A DNA stretch of 21,822 nt from a virus: the IMG/VR virus record IMGVR_UViG_3300032311_000739, positions 1 through 21,822 of that record. One strand, given 5' to 3'. The translations under genes and the position numbers were made by a program. Positions 13,713 to 19,701 of this stretch are shown here, in pieces; positions within the stretch are counted from its first letter, which is position 1, and each line of letters starts with the position of its first letter. The notes below the pieces were generated by a model that ran no database searches, had not been told where the DNA came from, and saw only the letters and a program-made list of their open reading frames with translations.

Positions 13713-14278
13713 GGATTGTTTGGCGACATAGGCACGTCAAAGATAAAAGCAATACGTTCTGCTGGCCCTATATTTTCAGCCATGTGGTTTTTCTTATTAT
13801 CAAACCAAAAGAAAGTTCCTGGTTCTACTACAATCACCTCTTTTGTATTATCATCATCGCCATCGTCCCAAACTGTATAACGATATAGGCCTTTAATTGC
13901 TAAATGATAACGATCTTTTGTATGATAGTATTTACCTTGATCAATATGTTTACCTGTAATTTTACCTGCTGGTGTATTTAAAAAAGCACAACGACCTACT
14001 CTTAACGATTTTGATGCTAGCCATTGTTGAATGGCAATATGTCTTGTTGTTGCTTCTGTTGGTACACAAATTTCTGTATCACCTATAAATTCATCAGATT
14101 TAGAAACGCCACCCATGACTAATTGAAGCACATCTGCTGTTACAAGTTTACTATGAGGGTCTTGTCGATCAACACCTTTTAAACGGCTAGCATTACCCCA
14201 GTCTTGAGGATATTGTTCCAACTGTTCACGTATTTTAGATACGTCTATATTCTTTTCAATAATACGTATGTTCTTCAT
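13709..14278 (-). CDS. 2OG-Fe(II) dioxygenase, aspartyl/asparaginyl beta-hydroxylase-like
   Basis: The 189-residue protein carries the iron-binding set of the Asp/Asn beta-hydroxylase group: His111 and Asp113 in GKHIDQGKYY, Arg123-x-His125 in DRYHLAIKG, His165 in DNKKNHMAEN and Arg175 in AERIAFIFDV, the 2-oxoglutarate anchor candidate. These enzymes hydroxylate protein or small-molecule substrates using iron and 2-oxoglutarate. The substrate is unknown. It is the last gene of a minus operon with an exported nuclease and three micro membrane peptides, and its ATG overlaps the stop of the last of these (ATGA). Related oxygenases are frequent in marine myoviruses. Confidence 0.85.
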   Translation of the reverse strand: MKNIRIIEKNIDVSKIREQLEQYPQDWGNASRLKGVDRQDPHSKLVTADVLQLVMGGVSKSDEFIGDTEICVPTEATTRHIAIQQWLASKSLRVGRCAFLNTPAGKITGKHIDQGKYYHTKDRYHLAIKGLYRYTVWDDGDDDNTKEVIVVEPGTFFWFDNKKNHMAENIGPAERIAFIFDVPMSPNNP

Positions 14279-14370
14279 TTACGAAGTATATCTTTAATGA
14301 TTAATACCCAAAAACATATTACGGTAATTATACTCATAAAGAAAAATGTAGTTATTATAAGAGATATCAT
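14275..14370 (-). CDS. Membrane micropeptide, 31 aa
   Basis: ATG at 14370 overlaps the previous stop (ATGA) and the TGA overlaps the hydroxylase ATG in the same way. The 31 residues are almost one transmembrane helix (FFFMSIITVICFWVLII) with a basic KDILRK tail, predicting an N-out or N-in single-pass peptide with a cytoplasmic charged end. Coupled overlaps on both sides strongly favour real translation. The role is unknown. Confidence 0.62.
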   Translation of the reverse strand: MISLIITTFFFMSIITVICFWVLIIKDILRK

Positions 14371-14441
14371 TTACTAATGTAATGTAAAATTATTAAAGCC
14401 GGTATTAACAGTAATAAAGGAAATACAAATTGATAGATCAT
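14367..14441 (-). CDS. Membrane micropeptide, 24 aa
   Basis: ATG at 14441 follows the previous stop by one base, and its TGA overlaps the next ATG (ATGA). The 24 residues MIYQFVFPLLLLIPALIILH-YISK form one hydrophobic helix. It is too short for routine annotation. The support is its place in an unbroken chain of coupled small frames. Confidence 0.55.
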   Translation of the reverse strand: MIYQFVFPLLLLIPALIILHYISK

Positions 14442-14442
14442 A

Positions 14443-14511
14443 TTATCTCATTGAATAATAGGTAGCTACAATTAACACGATAACGGCTACTATAATATAA
14501 AAAGTTGCCAT
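14443..14511 (-). CDS. Membrane micropeptide, 22 aa
   Basis: ATG at 14511 starts one base after the nuclease stop. The 22 residues MATFYIIVAVIVLIVATYYS-MR are a single transmembrane helix. It is the first of three successive membrane micropeptides between the nuclease and the hydroxylase. Role unknown. Confidence 0.55.
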   Translation of the reverse strand: MATFYIIVAVIVLIVATYYSMR

Positions 14512-14512
14512 A

Positions 14513-14944
14513 TTAATTGCACCATGATTGTTTAGCTTCGCCATAATATTCTCTAGCGTAACCATTTTTAATTAATAATGATCTTAGACTTTGTCCATCT
14601 AATATAATATCACCTAACACGCGACCACCAAACTTATCCCAATCAGCAATAGCTACTTCTATTTTCTTAGCATTAGCAATTGATTTCTTTGTAAATTCTG
14701 TAGCAGCTAGACCTTTAGTGTTTTCAGATTCACATTTAGCACGGAATCCTTTTTCTGGTGTATCAACACCATAGACACGAATAGATAATTCTTTTTTAAG
14801 AGGTTCTGGTAAGAAATTTGCTTCAAATGCTACTGTATCACCATCTAATACTCTGGTTAATTTATAATTGTATTTTTTCATTTCTACATCCTTCGCTAAC
14901 GCCAAAGTAGGTAGAATTATTAATATTAATAATAATCTTTTCAT
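14513..14944 (-). CDS. Exported SNase-like (thermonuclease) nuclease
   Basis: Residues 1-17 are a signal peptide (MKRLLLILIILPTLALA). The rest is a staphylococcal-nuclease fold with all catalytic positions recognisable by family alignment: Asp36 in LDGDTV, Arg56 in SIRVYG, Asp61 and Glu64 in VDTPE, and Arg108 in FGGRVL. Two cysteines (71 and 142) might form a disulfide after export. SNase enzymes are calcium-dependent and cut DNA or RNA. The predicted location is periplasmic. It is first in an operon with three membrane micropeptides and a 2OG oxygenase, driven by a strong host-type promoter with almost no leader, which suggests early expression. Confidence 0.9.
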   Translation of the reverse strand: MKRLLLILIILPTLALAKDVEMKKYNYKLTRVLDGDTVAFEANFLPEPLKKELSIRVYGVDTPEKGFRAKCESENTKGLAATEFTKKSIANAKKIEVAIADWDKFGGRVLGDIILDGQSLRSLLIKNGYAREYYGEAKQSWCN

Positions 14945-14951
14945 ATACTAT

Positions 14952-14980
14952 AATATATAACATTTTGTTGATTATGTCAA
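14952..14980 (-). promoter_or_regulatory. Sigma70-type promoter for the nuclease operon
   Basis: The minus strand has TTGACA (14980-14975), a 17-base spacer and TATATT (14957-14952). Seven bases separate the -10 box from the ATG at 14944, so the mRNA is expected to start at or one base from the start codon. Confidence 0.8.
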
Positions 14981-14989
14981 GCGTTTTTT

Positions 14990-14997
14990 TATAAATA
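14990..14997 (+). promoter_or_regulatory. T4-type late promoter for the acidic 57-aa gene
   Basis: TATAAATA at 14990-14997 is an exact late consensus, 27 bases before the ATG at 15025. An AAGGAG ribosome site lies in the leader at 15014-15019. It is back-to-back with the host-type promoter of the nuclease operon. Confidence 0.65.
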
Positions 14998-15024
14998 GTA
15001 TTACCAATTAACCAAGGAGTTAAA

Positions 15025-15198
15025 ATGGGCAGAAAAAAAGTAAAAACTCCTGAAGATATAATTGAATCTATAAAAGAAAAACAATCTGAAATTGACGATT
15101 TATTGTGGGACTTAGAGGACACTATAAGTGTTTCTTCTGATTCAAACGTTTCCGACTTTGACGAGGACGAGGAAATAGACGAAACAGACGAAGAATAA
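15025..15198 (+). CDS. Small acidic protein, 57 aa
   Basis: A good SD and late promoter precede this ATG. The first seven residues are basic (MGRKKVK). The middle is a charged helix (EDIIESIKEKQSEIDDLLWD) and the C-terminus is strongly acidic (DFDEDEEIDETDEE). The acidic tail could mimic nucleic acid or contact a basic partner, which is conjecture. No family is recognised. Two tandem hairpins follow its stop. Confidence 0.68.
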   Translation: MGRKKVKTPEDIIESIKEKQSEIDDLLWDLEDTISVSSDSNVSDFDEDEEIDETDEE

Positions 15199-15215
15199 CA
15201 ACAATCTATATTTCA

Positions 15216-15237
15216 GGTGCCTAGGTAACTAGGCACC
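15216..15237 (+). terminator. Strong GC-rich hairpin, terminator-like or attenuator
   Basis: GGTGCCTAG (15216-15224), loop GTAA and CTAGGCACC (15229-15237) make a perfect nine-pair stem with a stable GNRA loop. Only a short T-poor sequence follows, so termination would be inefficient. Its last two bases are shared with the next hairpin. Confidence 0.7.
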
Positions 15238-15255
15238 CTTTGACTCAACAAAGGG
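15236..15255 (+). promoter_or_regulatory. Hairpin sequestering the SD of the 57-aa membrane gene
   Basis: CCCTTTG (15236-15242) pairs perfectly with CAAAGGG (15249-15255) across a six-base loop. AAAGGG is the only SD-like sequence before the ATG at 15260, so the stem would hide it. It cannot form fully together with the upstream hairpin because the two share CC. Confidence 0.55.
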
Positions 15256-15259
15256 TTAA

Positions 15260-15433
15260 ATGGACAACAAATACATAGGCCTAATTATAGTAGGCATTAT
15301 ATTCTCATTACTAGCATGGTTGTACCTTTCAATCTATTGTCAATCAAAGCGTTATACTAAAAAACTTAAAAGATTAAAGAAGCTGAAATTGTTATCTCAA
15401 CGATTAACAAGGAGAAAACGTGTTCGGTATTAA
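15260..15433 (+). CDS. Small membrane protein with basic tail, 57 aa
   Basis: The ATG is five bases after the SD-like AAAGGG. Residues about 6-26 form one transmembrane helix (GLIIVGIIFSLLAWLYLSIY). The rest is a strongly basic helix (KRYTKKLKRLKKLK, then RLTRRKRVRY) predicted to lie in the cytoplasm near the membrane or nucleic acid. It overlaps the next gene by 14 bases. No family is recognised. Confidence 0.62.
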   Translation: MDNKYIGLIIVGIIFSLLAWLYLSIYCQSKRYTKKLKRLKKLKLLSQRLTRRKRVRY

Positions 15434-15674
15434 GAGAACAAAAAGAAAGAAACCAAATTTAAAAACATTAAAGAAAAAAGCACCAAAGATACCAGACTTT
15501 ACTTGTCCTGATGTAGATCACATCATCAGTTATGTTGAAGATAAAGACTTGTTAAATCGCACTCAATTAGCATACTTCAAAAGACGCATGGAAAAACTAC
15601 GTACTTCTAATGAAAAATTAAGAGATAGTGGTATGTATTGGTATGAAGAAATTAAAAAGTTATTACATAAATAG
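15420..15674 (+). CDS. Small basic protein, 84 aa, GTG start
   Basis: The start is GTG at 15420, chosen because an AAGGAG ribosome site lies at 15408-15413 at proper spacing and no ATG occurs before residue 60. The N-terminus is highly basic (FGIKRTKRKKPNLKTLKKKA), followed by DFTCPDVDHIISYVEDKDLL and a helical C-terminus (RRMEKLRTSNEKLRDSG). It looks like a small soluble, helix-rich protein that could bind nucleic acid. The family is unknown. Its stop contains a CATAAATA box that may serve the next gene. Confidence 0.72.
   Translation: MFGIKRTKRKKPNLKTLKKKAPKIPDFTCPDVDHIISYVEDKDLLNRTQLAYFKRRMEKLRTSNEKLRDSGMYWYEEIKKLLHK
15666..15673 (+). promoter_or_regulatory. Late promoter box CATAAATA, leaderless geometry
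   Basis: CATAAATA ends five bases before the ATG at 15679, exactly the T4 late box to +1 distance, so the start codon itself is the expected +1. The box overlaps the stop of the previous gene. Confidence 0.5.
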
Positions 15675-15678
15675 ATAT

Positions 15679-15837
15679 ATGTACACAGACAGAATAAATG
15701 AGCCTCGGTATAATGCAGGCAATTTTCAAGAGTATGATTGCGAATGTGAATGGATAGAATGTATTTGGAATATTACTTACAAACAAATTGAATTAGTTAC
15801 GGCCTTTACTTATCCTTGGATCAAAAATTCTGTCTAA
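15679..15837 (+). CDS. Small hypothetical protein, 52 aa
   Basis: I chose ATG 15679 over an upstream in-frame ATG at 15628 because the latter lies inside the previous gene and a late box directly precedes 15679. The 52 residues are acidic and rich in Trp, Tyr and Cys (EYDCECEWIECIWNITYKQI). The gene converges on the receptor gene and overlaps its 3' end by 17 bases. Function is unknown. Confidence 0.6.
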   Translation: MYTDRINEPRYNAGNFQEYDCECEWIECIWNITYKQIELVTAFTYPWIKNSV

Positions 15838-17563
15838 ATCCAAATAAAAAATTTCTACCTAACTGATTATAACCATCAGGCCTTTCATATTTTTCATTTG
15901 TTATATTATTTAATTTACTATACAATACAATATTACCTAAAGTATAATCAGCAACCAAATCAAAAGTGCTTATTGAAGGCATATTTTTATTATTATATGT
16001 TATACTATCAATATCTAAATGAGAACCATAATAATTCCAGTTTGCTTTTAAAGATGTATTTTCAATCTTATTATAAGAAACTTCTAAATTATTAACCCAT
16101 TTAGGACGTCTTGCCAATTCTTTACCTTTACTATCTTCCGCTATTATAAATGTAGTTGAATTTTTTAAATCTAAATTTAATACATTATGTTTTAATTTTG
16201 TTTCAATACCTTTTCTTGTGCTTGTACCATTATCATTTTCATATGTATTATTTTTATATATTAATAGATTATTGATTTTACTTTCAAACACCGCAATATC
16301 AATAATTTTATTGTTATAACCTACTTCATAAGTTATACTTTTTTCTGGTATTAAATTAGAGTTACCTAAGAAACCATAGTTATCTTTACCATACATTTCG
16401 TATAGTGTGGGCATTTTATATCCCGTTGATACACTTGTTCTAAAACCATTATAAAAAAGACCGACTCTTTCCGTTAATTGATTATCAAAGTTACTTGGCA
16501 TATCATAGCGAGCCCCACCTGTTACAAATAATTCGTCAGATAAAAACTTACTAACATTAAAATAGTAACCATGATTTTCTCTTTTCTTATCTACGAAAGA
16601 AACATAATCATCTATGTTGGTATTGAATTTCGCATTTGTAAATGTATGTTCAGTACCTAAACTTATATCAGCAATTGTATGAAAAGTGTTTTTAGTTAAT
16701 AGAGTTTTAGCATTACTATCGTAAGTGTCTTTAACGCCTGATTTATTATATTCTCTATTGTGGTCTGTATTATTTAAAGTAAATTCAAAATCATTATTTT
16801 TTTGTAAAGATAGTTGTTGATTTTTAAAATTCCATAAACCAGAATAGTTTGTATTATCAGCACCACTGTCATCCAAATTTGTCTTATTGGTTTTATCTAT
16901 GAAATTTGTTTTTAAAAACCAATCATCTACTATACGAGAATCTGTTTGTAAAATGTAATTACGTGTTCTAAAAGAATCTGTTTCATTACCTTTTGGATAA
17001 ACACTTATACCATCACTAGTTTCATTTTCAATTTGTAAATCTATTATATGATTATCAATTTTTTTGCCTAGCTTAATTGTTTGTGTTTTAGTATTTTTAG
17101 AACCATAAGATAGATCAATCCAATTTTTATCATTAGCCTGAGTTTTCATATTAACAACGCCGCCGATTGCGTCAGGTCCATAAACACTTCCCATAGGGCC
17201 TTTGATAACTTCTAGTGATTGAACTCCTAAAAAATTATGTTGGCTTAAATCATCATTACCTGTAGGTGTACTGGCATCTTTAATTGGTATTCCGTTTAAA
17301 GTAAACAATGTATGATTTGAATTTGTACCACGTGTAAAAGTACTACTGAACTGGCCTTTTGGCCCATACTGTACAATGTTTGTGCTAGTTATATTTTTTA
17401 TATCATTTGGCTCTATAACGTCATAAGAATACGTTAATGGTAAATGTTCCTCTGCCGTTCTAAATGCTTGTATTGTAATTTGAGGAATATTTTCGTAAGA
17501 ATATTGTGAATATGAAGTATTGGTTAAGAATATGAATAATAATAATTTAATGAATAAACGCAT
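15821..17563 (-). CDS. TonB-dependent outer-membrane receptor, BtuB-like
   Basis: This 580-residue protein has a signal peptide (residues 1-20, MRLFIKLLLFIFLTNTSYSQ), a candidate TonB box (ITIQA, 29-33), a plug domain with TRGTNSNHTLFTLNGIPI (78-93) and VIKGPMGSVYGPDAIGGVVN (119-138), then a beta-barrel of alternating strands with aromatic ends. It finishes in GRNFLFGFRQNF, with the terminal Phe required for barrel assembly. Length is near E. coli BtuB (614 aa). It looks intact. Such receptors import cobalamin, siderophores or similar ligands using TonB energy; the ligand cannot be read here. It is unusual as a phage gene. It is preceded by an overlapping 36-aa membrane gene and a host-type promoter. 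Confidence 0.9.
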   Translation of the reverse strand: MRLFIKLLLFIFLTNTSYSQYSYENIPQITIQAFRTAEEHLPLTYSYDVIEPNDIKNITSTNIVQYGPKGQFSSTFTRGTNSNHTLFTLNGIPIKDASTPTGNDDLSQHNFLGVQSLEVIKGPMGSVYGPDAIGGVVNMKTQANDKNWIDLSYGSKNTKTQTIKLGKKIDNHIIDLQIENETSDGISVYPKGNETDSFRTRNYILQTDSRIVDDWFLKTNFIDKTNKTNLDDSGADNTNYSGLWNFKNQQLSLQKNNDFEFTLNNTDHNREYNKSGVKDTYDSNAKTLLTKNTFHTIADISLGTEHTFTNAKFNTNIDDYVSFVDKKRENHGYYFNVSKFLSDELFVTGGARYDMPSNFDNQLTERVGLFYNGFRTSVSTGYKMPTLYEMYGKDNYGFLGNSNLIPEKSITYEVGYNNKIIDIAVFESKINNLLIYKNNTYENDNGTSTRKGIETKLKHNVLNLDLKNSTTFIIAEDSKGKELARRPKWVNNLEVSYNKIENTSLKANWNYYGSHLDIDSITYNNKNMPSISTFDLVADYTLGNIVLYSKLNNITNEKYERPDGYNQLGRNFLFGFRQNF

Positions 17564-17657
17564 AAGCCAGACACCACAGTTCTAGGCCTAATTTGTATAA
17601 TAAAAAAACAACAACGGGACCTAATAATAAACTTAAATAAAAATATTTTTCCTTCAT
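17547..17657 (-). CDS. Membrane micropeptide upstream of the receptor, 36 aa
   Basis: ATG at 17657 opens 36 codons and overlaps the receptor start by 17 bases, so the two are coupled. The peptide is one transmembrane helix (YLSLLLGPVVVFLLYKLGL) with a short aromatic end (ELWCLAYAFIH). It is the first gene after the promoter. Possible roles are a partner for receptor energisation or an independent envelope peptide; neither is shown. Confidence 0.55.
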   Translation of the reverse strand: MKEKYFYLSLLLGPVVVFLLYKLGLELWCLAYAFIH

Positions 17658-17662
17658 ATGTT

Positions 17663-17670
17663 TATTTATT
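17663..17670 (-). promoter_or_regulatory. Late-like box AATAAATA before the receptor operon
   Basis: The minus strand reads AATAAATA, ending five bases before the ATG at 17657. It overlaps the -10 box (TAGAAT) of the host-type promoter, so the operon may be switched on early by host RNA polymerase and again late. Confidence 0.45.
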
Positions 17671-17748
17671 CTATCATAAATTGTTCAAATTGTCAACTTA
17701 TTTACATCAATAAATAGTGTTGACATTAAGTATATTTTAATGTATAAA
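17668..17748. promoter_or_regulatory. Back-to-back sigma70-type promoters with shared inverted repeat
   Basis: Minus strand: TTGACA (17696-17691), 17-base spacer, TAGAAT (17673-17668), driving the receptor operon. Plus strand: TTGACA (17720-17725), 17-base spacer, TATAAA (17743-17748), driving the 375-aa gene; seven bases remain before its ATG at 17756. The two -35 boxes form the ends of an inverted repeat, TGTCAAC (17691-17697) and GTTGACA (17719-17725), with TATTTA/TAAATA inside. This could be an operator for coordinated control. Confidence 0.75.
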
Positions 17749-17755
17749 AACTCAT

Positions 17756-18883
17756 ATGAAACCTAAAGCTCCTAAAGATACAGAACAAAAAGATAAGATT
17801 AAAGTAACTGAAAAGATAGATGTAAAAAGTCGTCTTGGTTATTTTTCTGAGTTTGTAACTGCTTATGAACTTGCCATTATAATAGATAGAAACAAAGGCA
17901 AACTTACAAGTAGAAGTAAAATTGAATTACTTAAACAAAGTATGAATCTTAGAAGAAACGAATTAATAAGATTAAAAGTTTCGGCTGATGAATTAAAAAG
18001 ACAAGAAACAGGCGGTAAAGTTATAGCCAATCAAATATTCAAAGATTTAATTTTGAATGGTAAAGAAGGTAATGATTATCATACTTTAGAATTTGATATA
18101 GAATTAACTGGTGATAGTGCCAAAGGTGTAGAGAAAGCAGACGTTGTTGTTACTGTAAAACGTCCATCTAAAAAACAAATTGTAGATAGAATTGCTGCCT
18201 CATTAAAAACTTATAAAACACCAAATATTAATTTAGCAAACTCTACATTTACAAGTTTATTAAAAGTTCTTTCAGGTGATGATGAATATGAAAATAAAAC
18301 ATTACAAAAATTTGAACACATTATATTTACAGGTATGGTTGCTGAGTTTATGAAAATTAAAAAAATTAAAGATAAAAAATTTGCTGAAGATGCTGTAGGT
18401 TCAGGTGAGAAATTTTTAAAAGAATATGGTTCTGCTTTATTTGGTAAAATAAAAGAAGCGGGCAGAGCAGCATCGAAAGCTTCACATAAAGAAGTATCTA
18501 AACTAATTATAGGAGAATTTGATAAATTGTATAAAGATAATAAAAAGAAAATGAATCAAAATTTATTACATCTAATAGGTATGGATGGAGGTGATGATTT
18601 TTATGCCGCTATAGGTACTGCTGGCAAACAAAAAGTTTTATCATCAAGACAAAGTAAAGAAATGAAAGAATTTTTAGAATCGGTTAAAACAAATAAATTA
18701 AATGTTAATATGAAACCTAGTGATAGTGGTAATGCTATTGATGTTAGTATTCAGTTAGATAAAGAAGTAATTGCTAAATCTACAATAAGTTTTACAGATA
18801 CCGGTATTGGTTCTGGTGGTATGACTAAAAGTAAAGGTGCCGGTAAAACAAACTTTTGGTTTAATGTTAAAGAGTTTATGTAA
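17756..18883 (+). CDS. Phage protein, 375 aa, possible nuclease-like core
   Basis: The gene has a strong host-type promoter and almost no leader. The N-terminal third is charged and helical (residues 22-95). A core at about 108-155 has EFDIELTGDSAKG, then KADVVVTVKR and AASLKTYK, a strand-turn-strand layout that recalls PD-(D/E)XK nucleases (Asp129 then Ser149-Leu-Lys151 as an E-x-K variant). A long helical middle and a beta C-terminal end (SIQLDKEVIAKSTISFTDTG, then NFWFNVKEFM) follow. I associate similar sequences with uncharacterised T4-like marine phage proteins. The nuclease reading is weak, as the first acidic residue of the E-x-K pair is missing. Confidence 0.7.
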   Translation: MKPKAPKDTEQKDKIKVTEKIDVKSRLGYFSEFVTAYELAIIIDRNKGKLTSRSKIELLKQSMNLRRNELIRLKVSADELKRQETGGKVIANQIFKDLILNGKEGNDYHTLEFDIELTGDSAKGVEKADVVVTVKRPSKKQIVDRIAASLKTYKTPNINLANSTFTSLLKVLSGDDEYENKTLQKFEHIIFTGMVAEFMKIKKIKDKKFAEDAVGSGEKFLKEYGSALFGKIKEAGRAASKASHKEVSKLIIGEFDKLYKDNKKKMNQNLLHLIGMDGGDDFYAAIGTAGKQKVLSSRQSKEMKEFLESVKTNKLNVNMKPSDSGNAIDVSIQLDKEVIAKSTISFTDTGIGSGGMTKSKGAGKTNFWFNVKEFM

Positions 18884-19022
18884 AATTTAAATTGTCAACC
18901 TCTTTACACCAATCATCAATTTCTTCTTTTAACATAACATTAGAAAATCCTTTGTACTTAACTAGGTAACATTTCCCCCAAGCACCAACGTAATTAATAT
19001 CAATGATTTCTGGTTTATCCAT
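18876..19022 (-). CDS. Small hypothetical protein, 48 aa
   Basis: ATG at 19022 lies inside the end of the upstream membrane gene (eight-base overlap). The 48 codons end in TAA at 18876-18878, overlapping the 3' end of the converging 375-aa gene by eight bases. The peptide is soluble (MDKPEIIDINYVGAWGKCYL, then KYKGFSNVMLKEEIDDWCKE), with two Cys and several Trp and Asp. It is the last of four coupled minus-strand genes. No family is recognised. Confidence 0.6.
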   Translation of the reverse strand: MDKPEIIDINYVGAWGKCYLVKYKGFSNVMLKEEIDDWCKEVDNLNFT

Positions 19023-19242
19023 TTATATAATATATAATAAGACCTATTGTAGTAACAACGGCAAATATTAAATTGGTAACAATTAAAGACATTTCTTTCC
19101 ACATAATACTTACTATTAACCATACAATAGCACCTAGTCCTAATATGATTGGACCGGCAGGATAATAACCAAGTGAATTGACTAAACTACCAACAATTAA
19201 TATACCGGTAGCAACCCATTTTAAAATTTGATCTGTTTTCAT
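19015..19242 (-). CDS. Small membrane protein, 75 aa, paralogue of the 1402-1629 product
   Basis: Three hydrophobic segments are seen (about 8-25, 28-48 and 51-72). The protein opens MKTDQILKWVATGILIVGS and has a SIMWKEMSLIVTNLIF middle. Length, the LKWVA opening and segment spacing match the 75-aa product encoded at 1402-1629. Such short three-segment proteins can be half-transporters that assemble as oligomers, but that is inference. It is third in the four-gene minus operon. Confidence 0.7.
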   Translation of the reverse strand: MKTDQILKWVATGILIVGSLVNSLGYYPAGPIILGLGAIVWLIVSIMWKEMSLIVTNLIFAVVTTIGLIIYYING

Positions 19243-19244
19243 AA

Positions 19245-19535
19245 TTATCTTTCGTAAATGGCAAACGTATCGGCATAAGTTCTATGAACGTAGTCTCTAG
19301 GCCTACGGTAATATCTATAACCATTAGGAAAATATTTACTAGAACCTCTATAACGTATTCTTAAAGGTTGAACCATTTTAGAATAAGAATAAAATATACC
19401 TAAAAATTGTATAGGTATTCCTTTAGCAACGGAACGTTCACAATCTGATGAACGATATTGATTGATAAGGCCTTCGGCCGACAATAATACATCTTTAAAC
19501 TTTTGTGTATTCATAATTTTATCAGCGTATTTCAT
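19245..19535 (-). CDS. Hypothetical protein, 96 aa, Tyr/Arg-rich
   Basis: I chose the ATG at 19535, which overlaps the previous stop (TAATG), over a TTG three codons upstream. The protein has an N-terminal helix (KYADKIMNTQKFKDVLLSAE), a hydrophobic strand (GIPIQFLGIFYSYSKMV) and a Tyr/Arg-rich C-terminus (FPNGYRYYRRPRDYVHRTYA). It is basic and has no obvious membrane helix. Function is unknown. Confidence 0.65.
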   Translation of the reverse strand: MKYADKIMNTQKFKDVLLSAEGLINQYRSSDCERSVAKGIPIQFLGIFYSYSKMVQPLRIRYRGSSKYFPNGYRYYRRPRDYVHRTYADTFAIYER

Positions 19536-19669
19536 TAAATACAACCTATAATACAGTTAGCAGTACCATAAGCAACCATATATTTTGCTCCAATGTAAAA
19601 TAAAGCGTAACTTCCTAGTACAATAGCAGCAACAAGTAACAATGATTTAACATCTTCTTTAGTAAACAT
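19535..19669 (-). CDS. Small membrane protein, 44 aa
   Basis: ATG at 19669 opens 44 codons ending in TAA that overlaps the next ATG. One transmembrane helix is clear (VKSLLLVAAIVLGSYALFYI), followed by a weakly hydrophobic end with two Cys (YGTANCIIGCI). It is first in the minus operon of four, about 32 bases after a weak host-type promoter. No family is recognised. Confidence 0.6.
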   Translation of the reverse strand: MFTKEDVKSLLLVAAIVLGSYALFYIGAKYMVAYGTANCIIGCI

Positions 19670-19701
19670 TTATTTTATTTTTTTGTTGTTAATATACATA
19701 T

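Noticed and set aside
14862-15122. 86-aa minus-strand frame across the nuclease promoter
   Set aside because: It runs through both back-to-back promoters and is antisense to the acidic 57-aa gene, which has a late promoter and a good SD.
15628-15678. Upstream ATG extending the 52-aa gene by 17 codons
   Set aside because: The extension overlaps the previous gene, while a CATAAATA box sits directly before the ATG at 15679.
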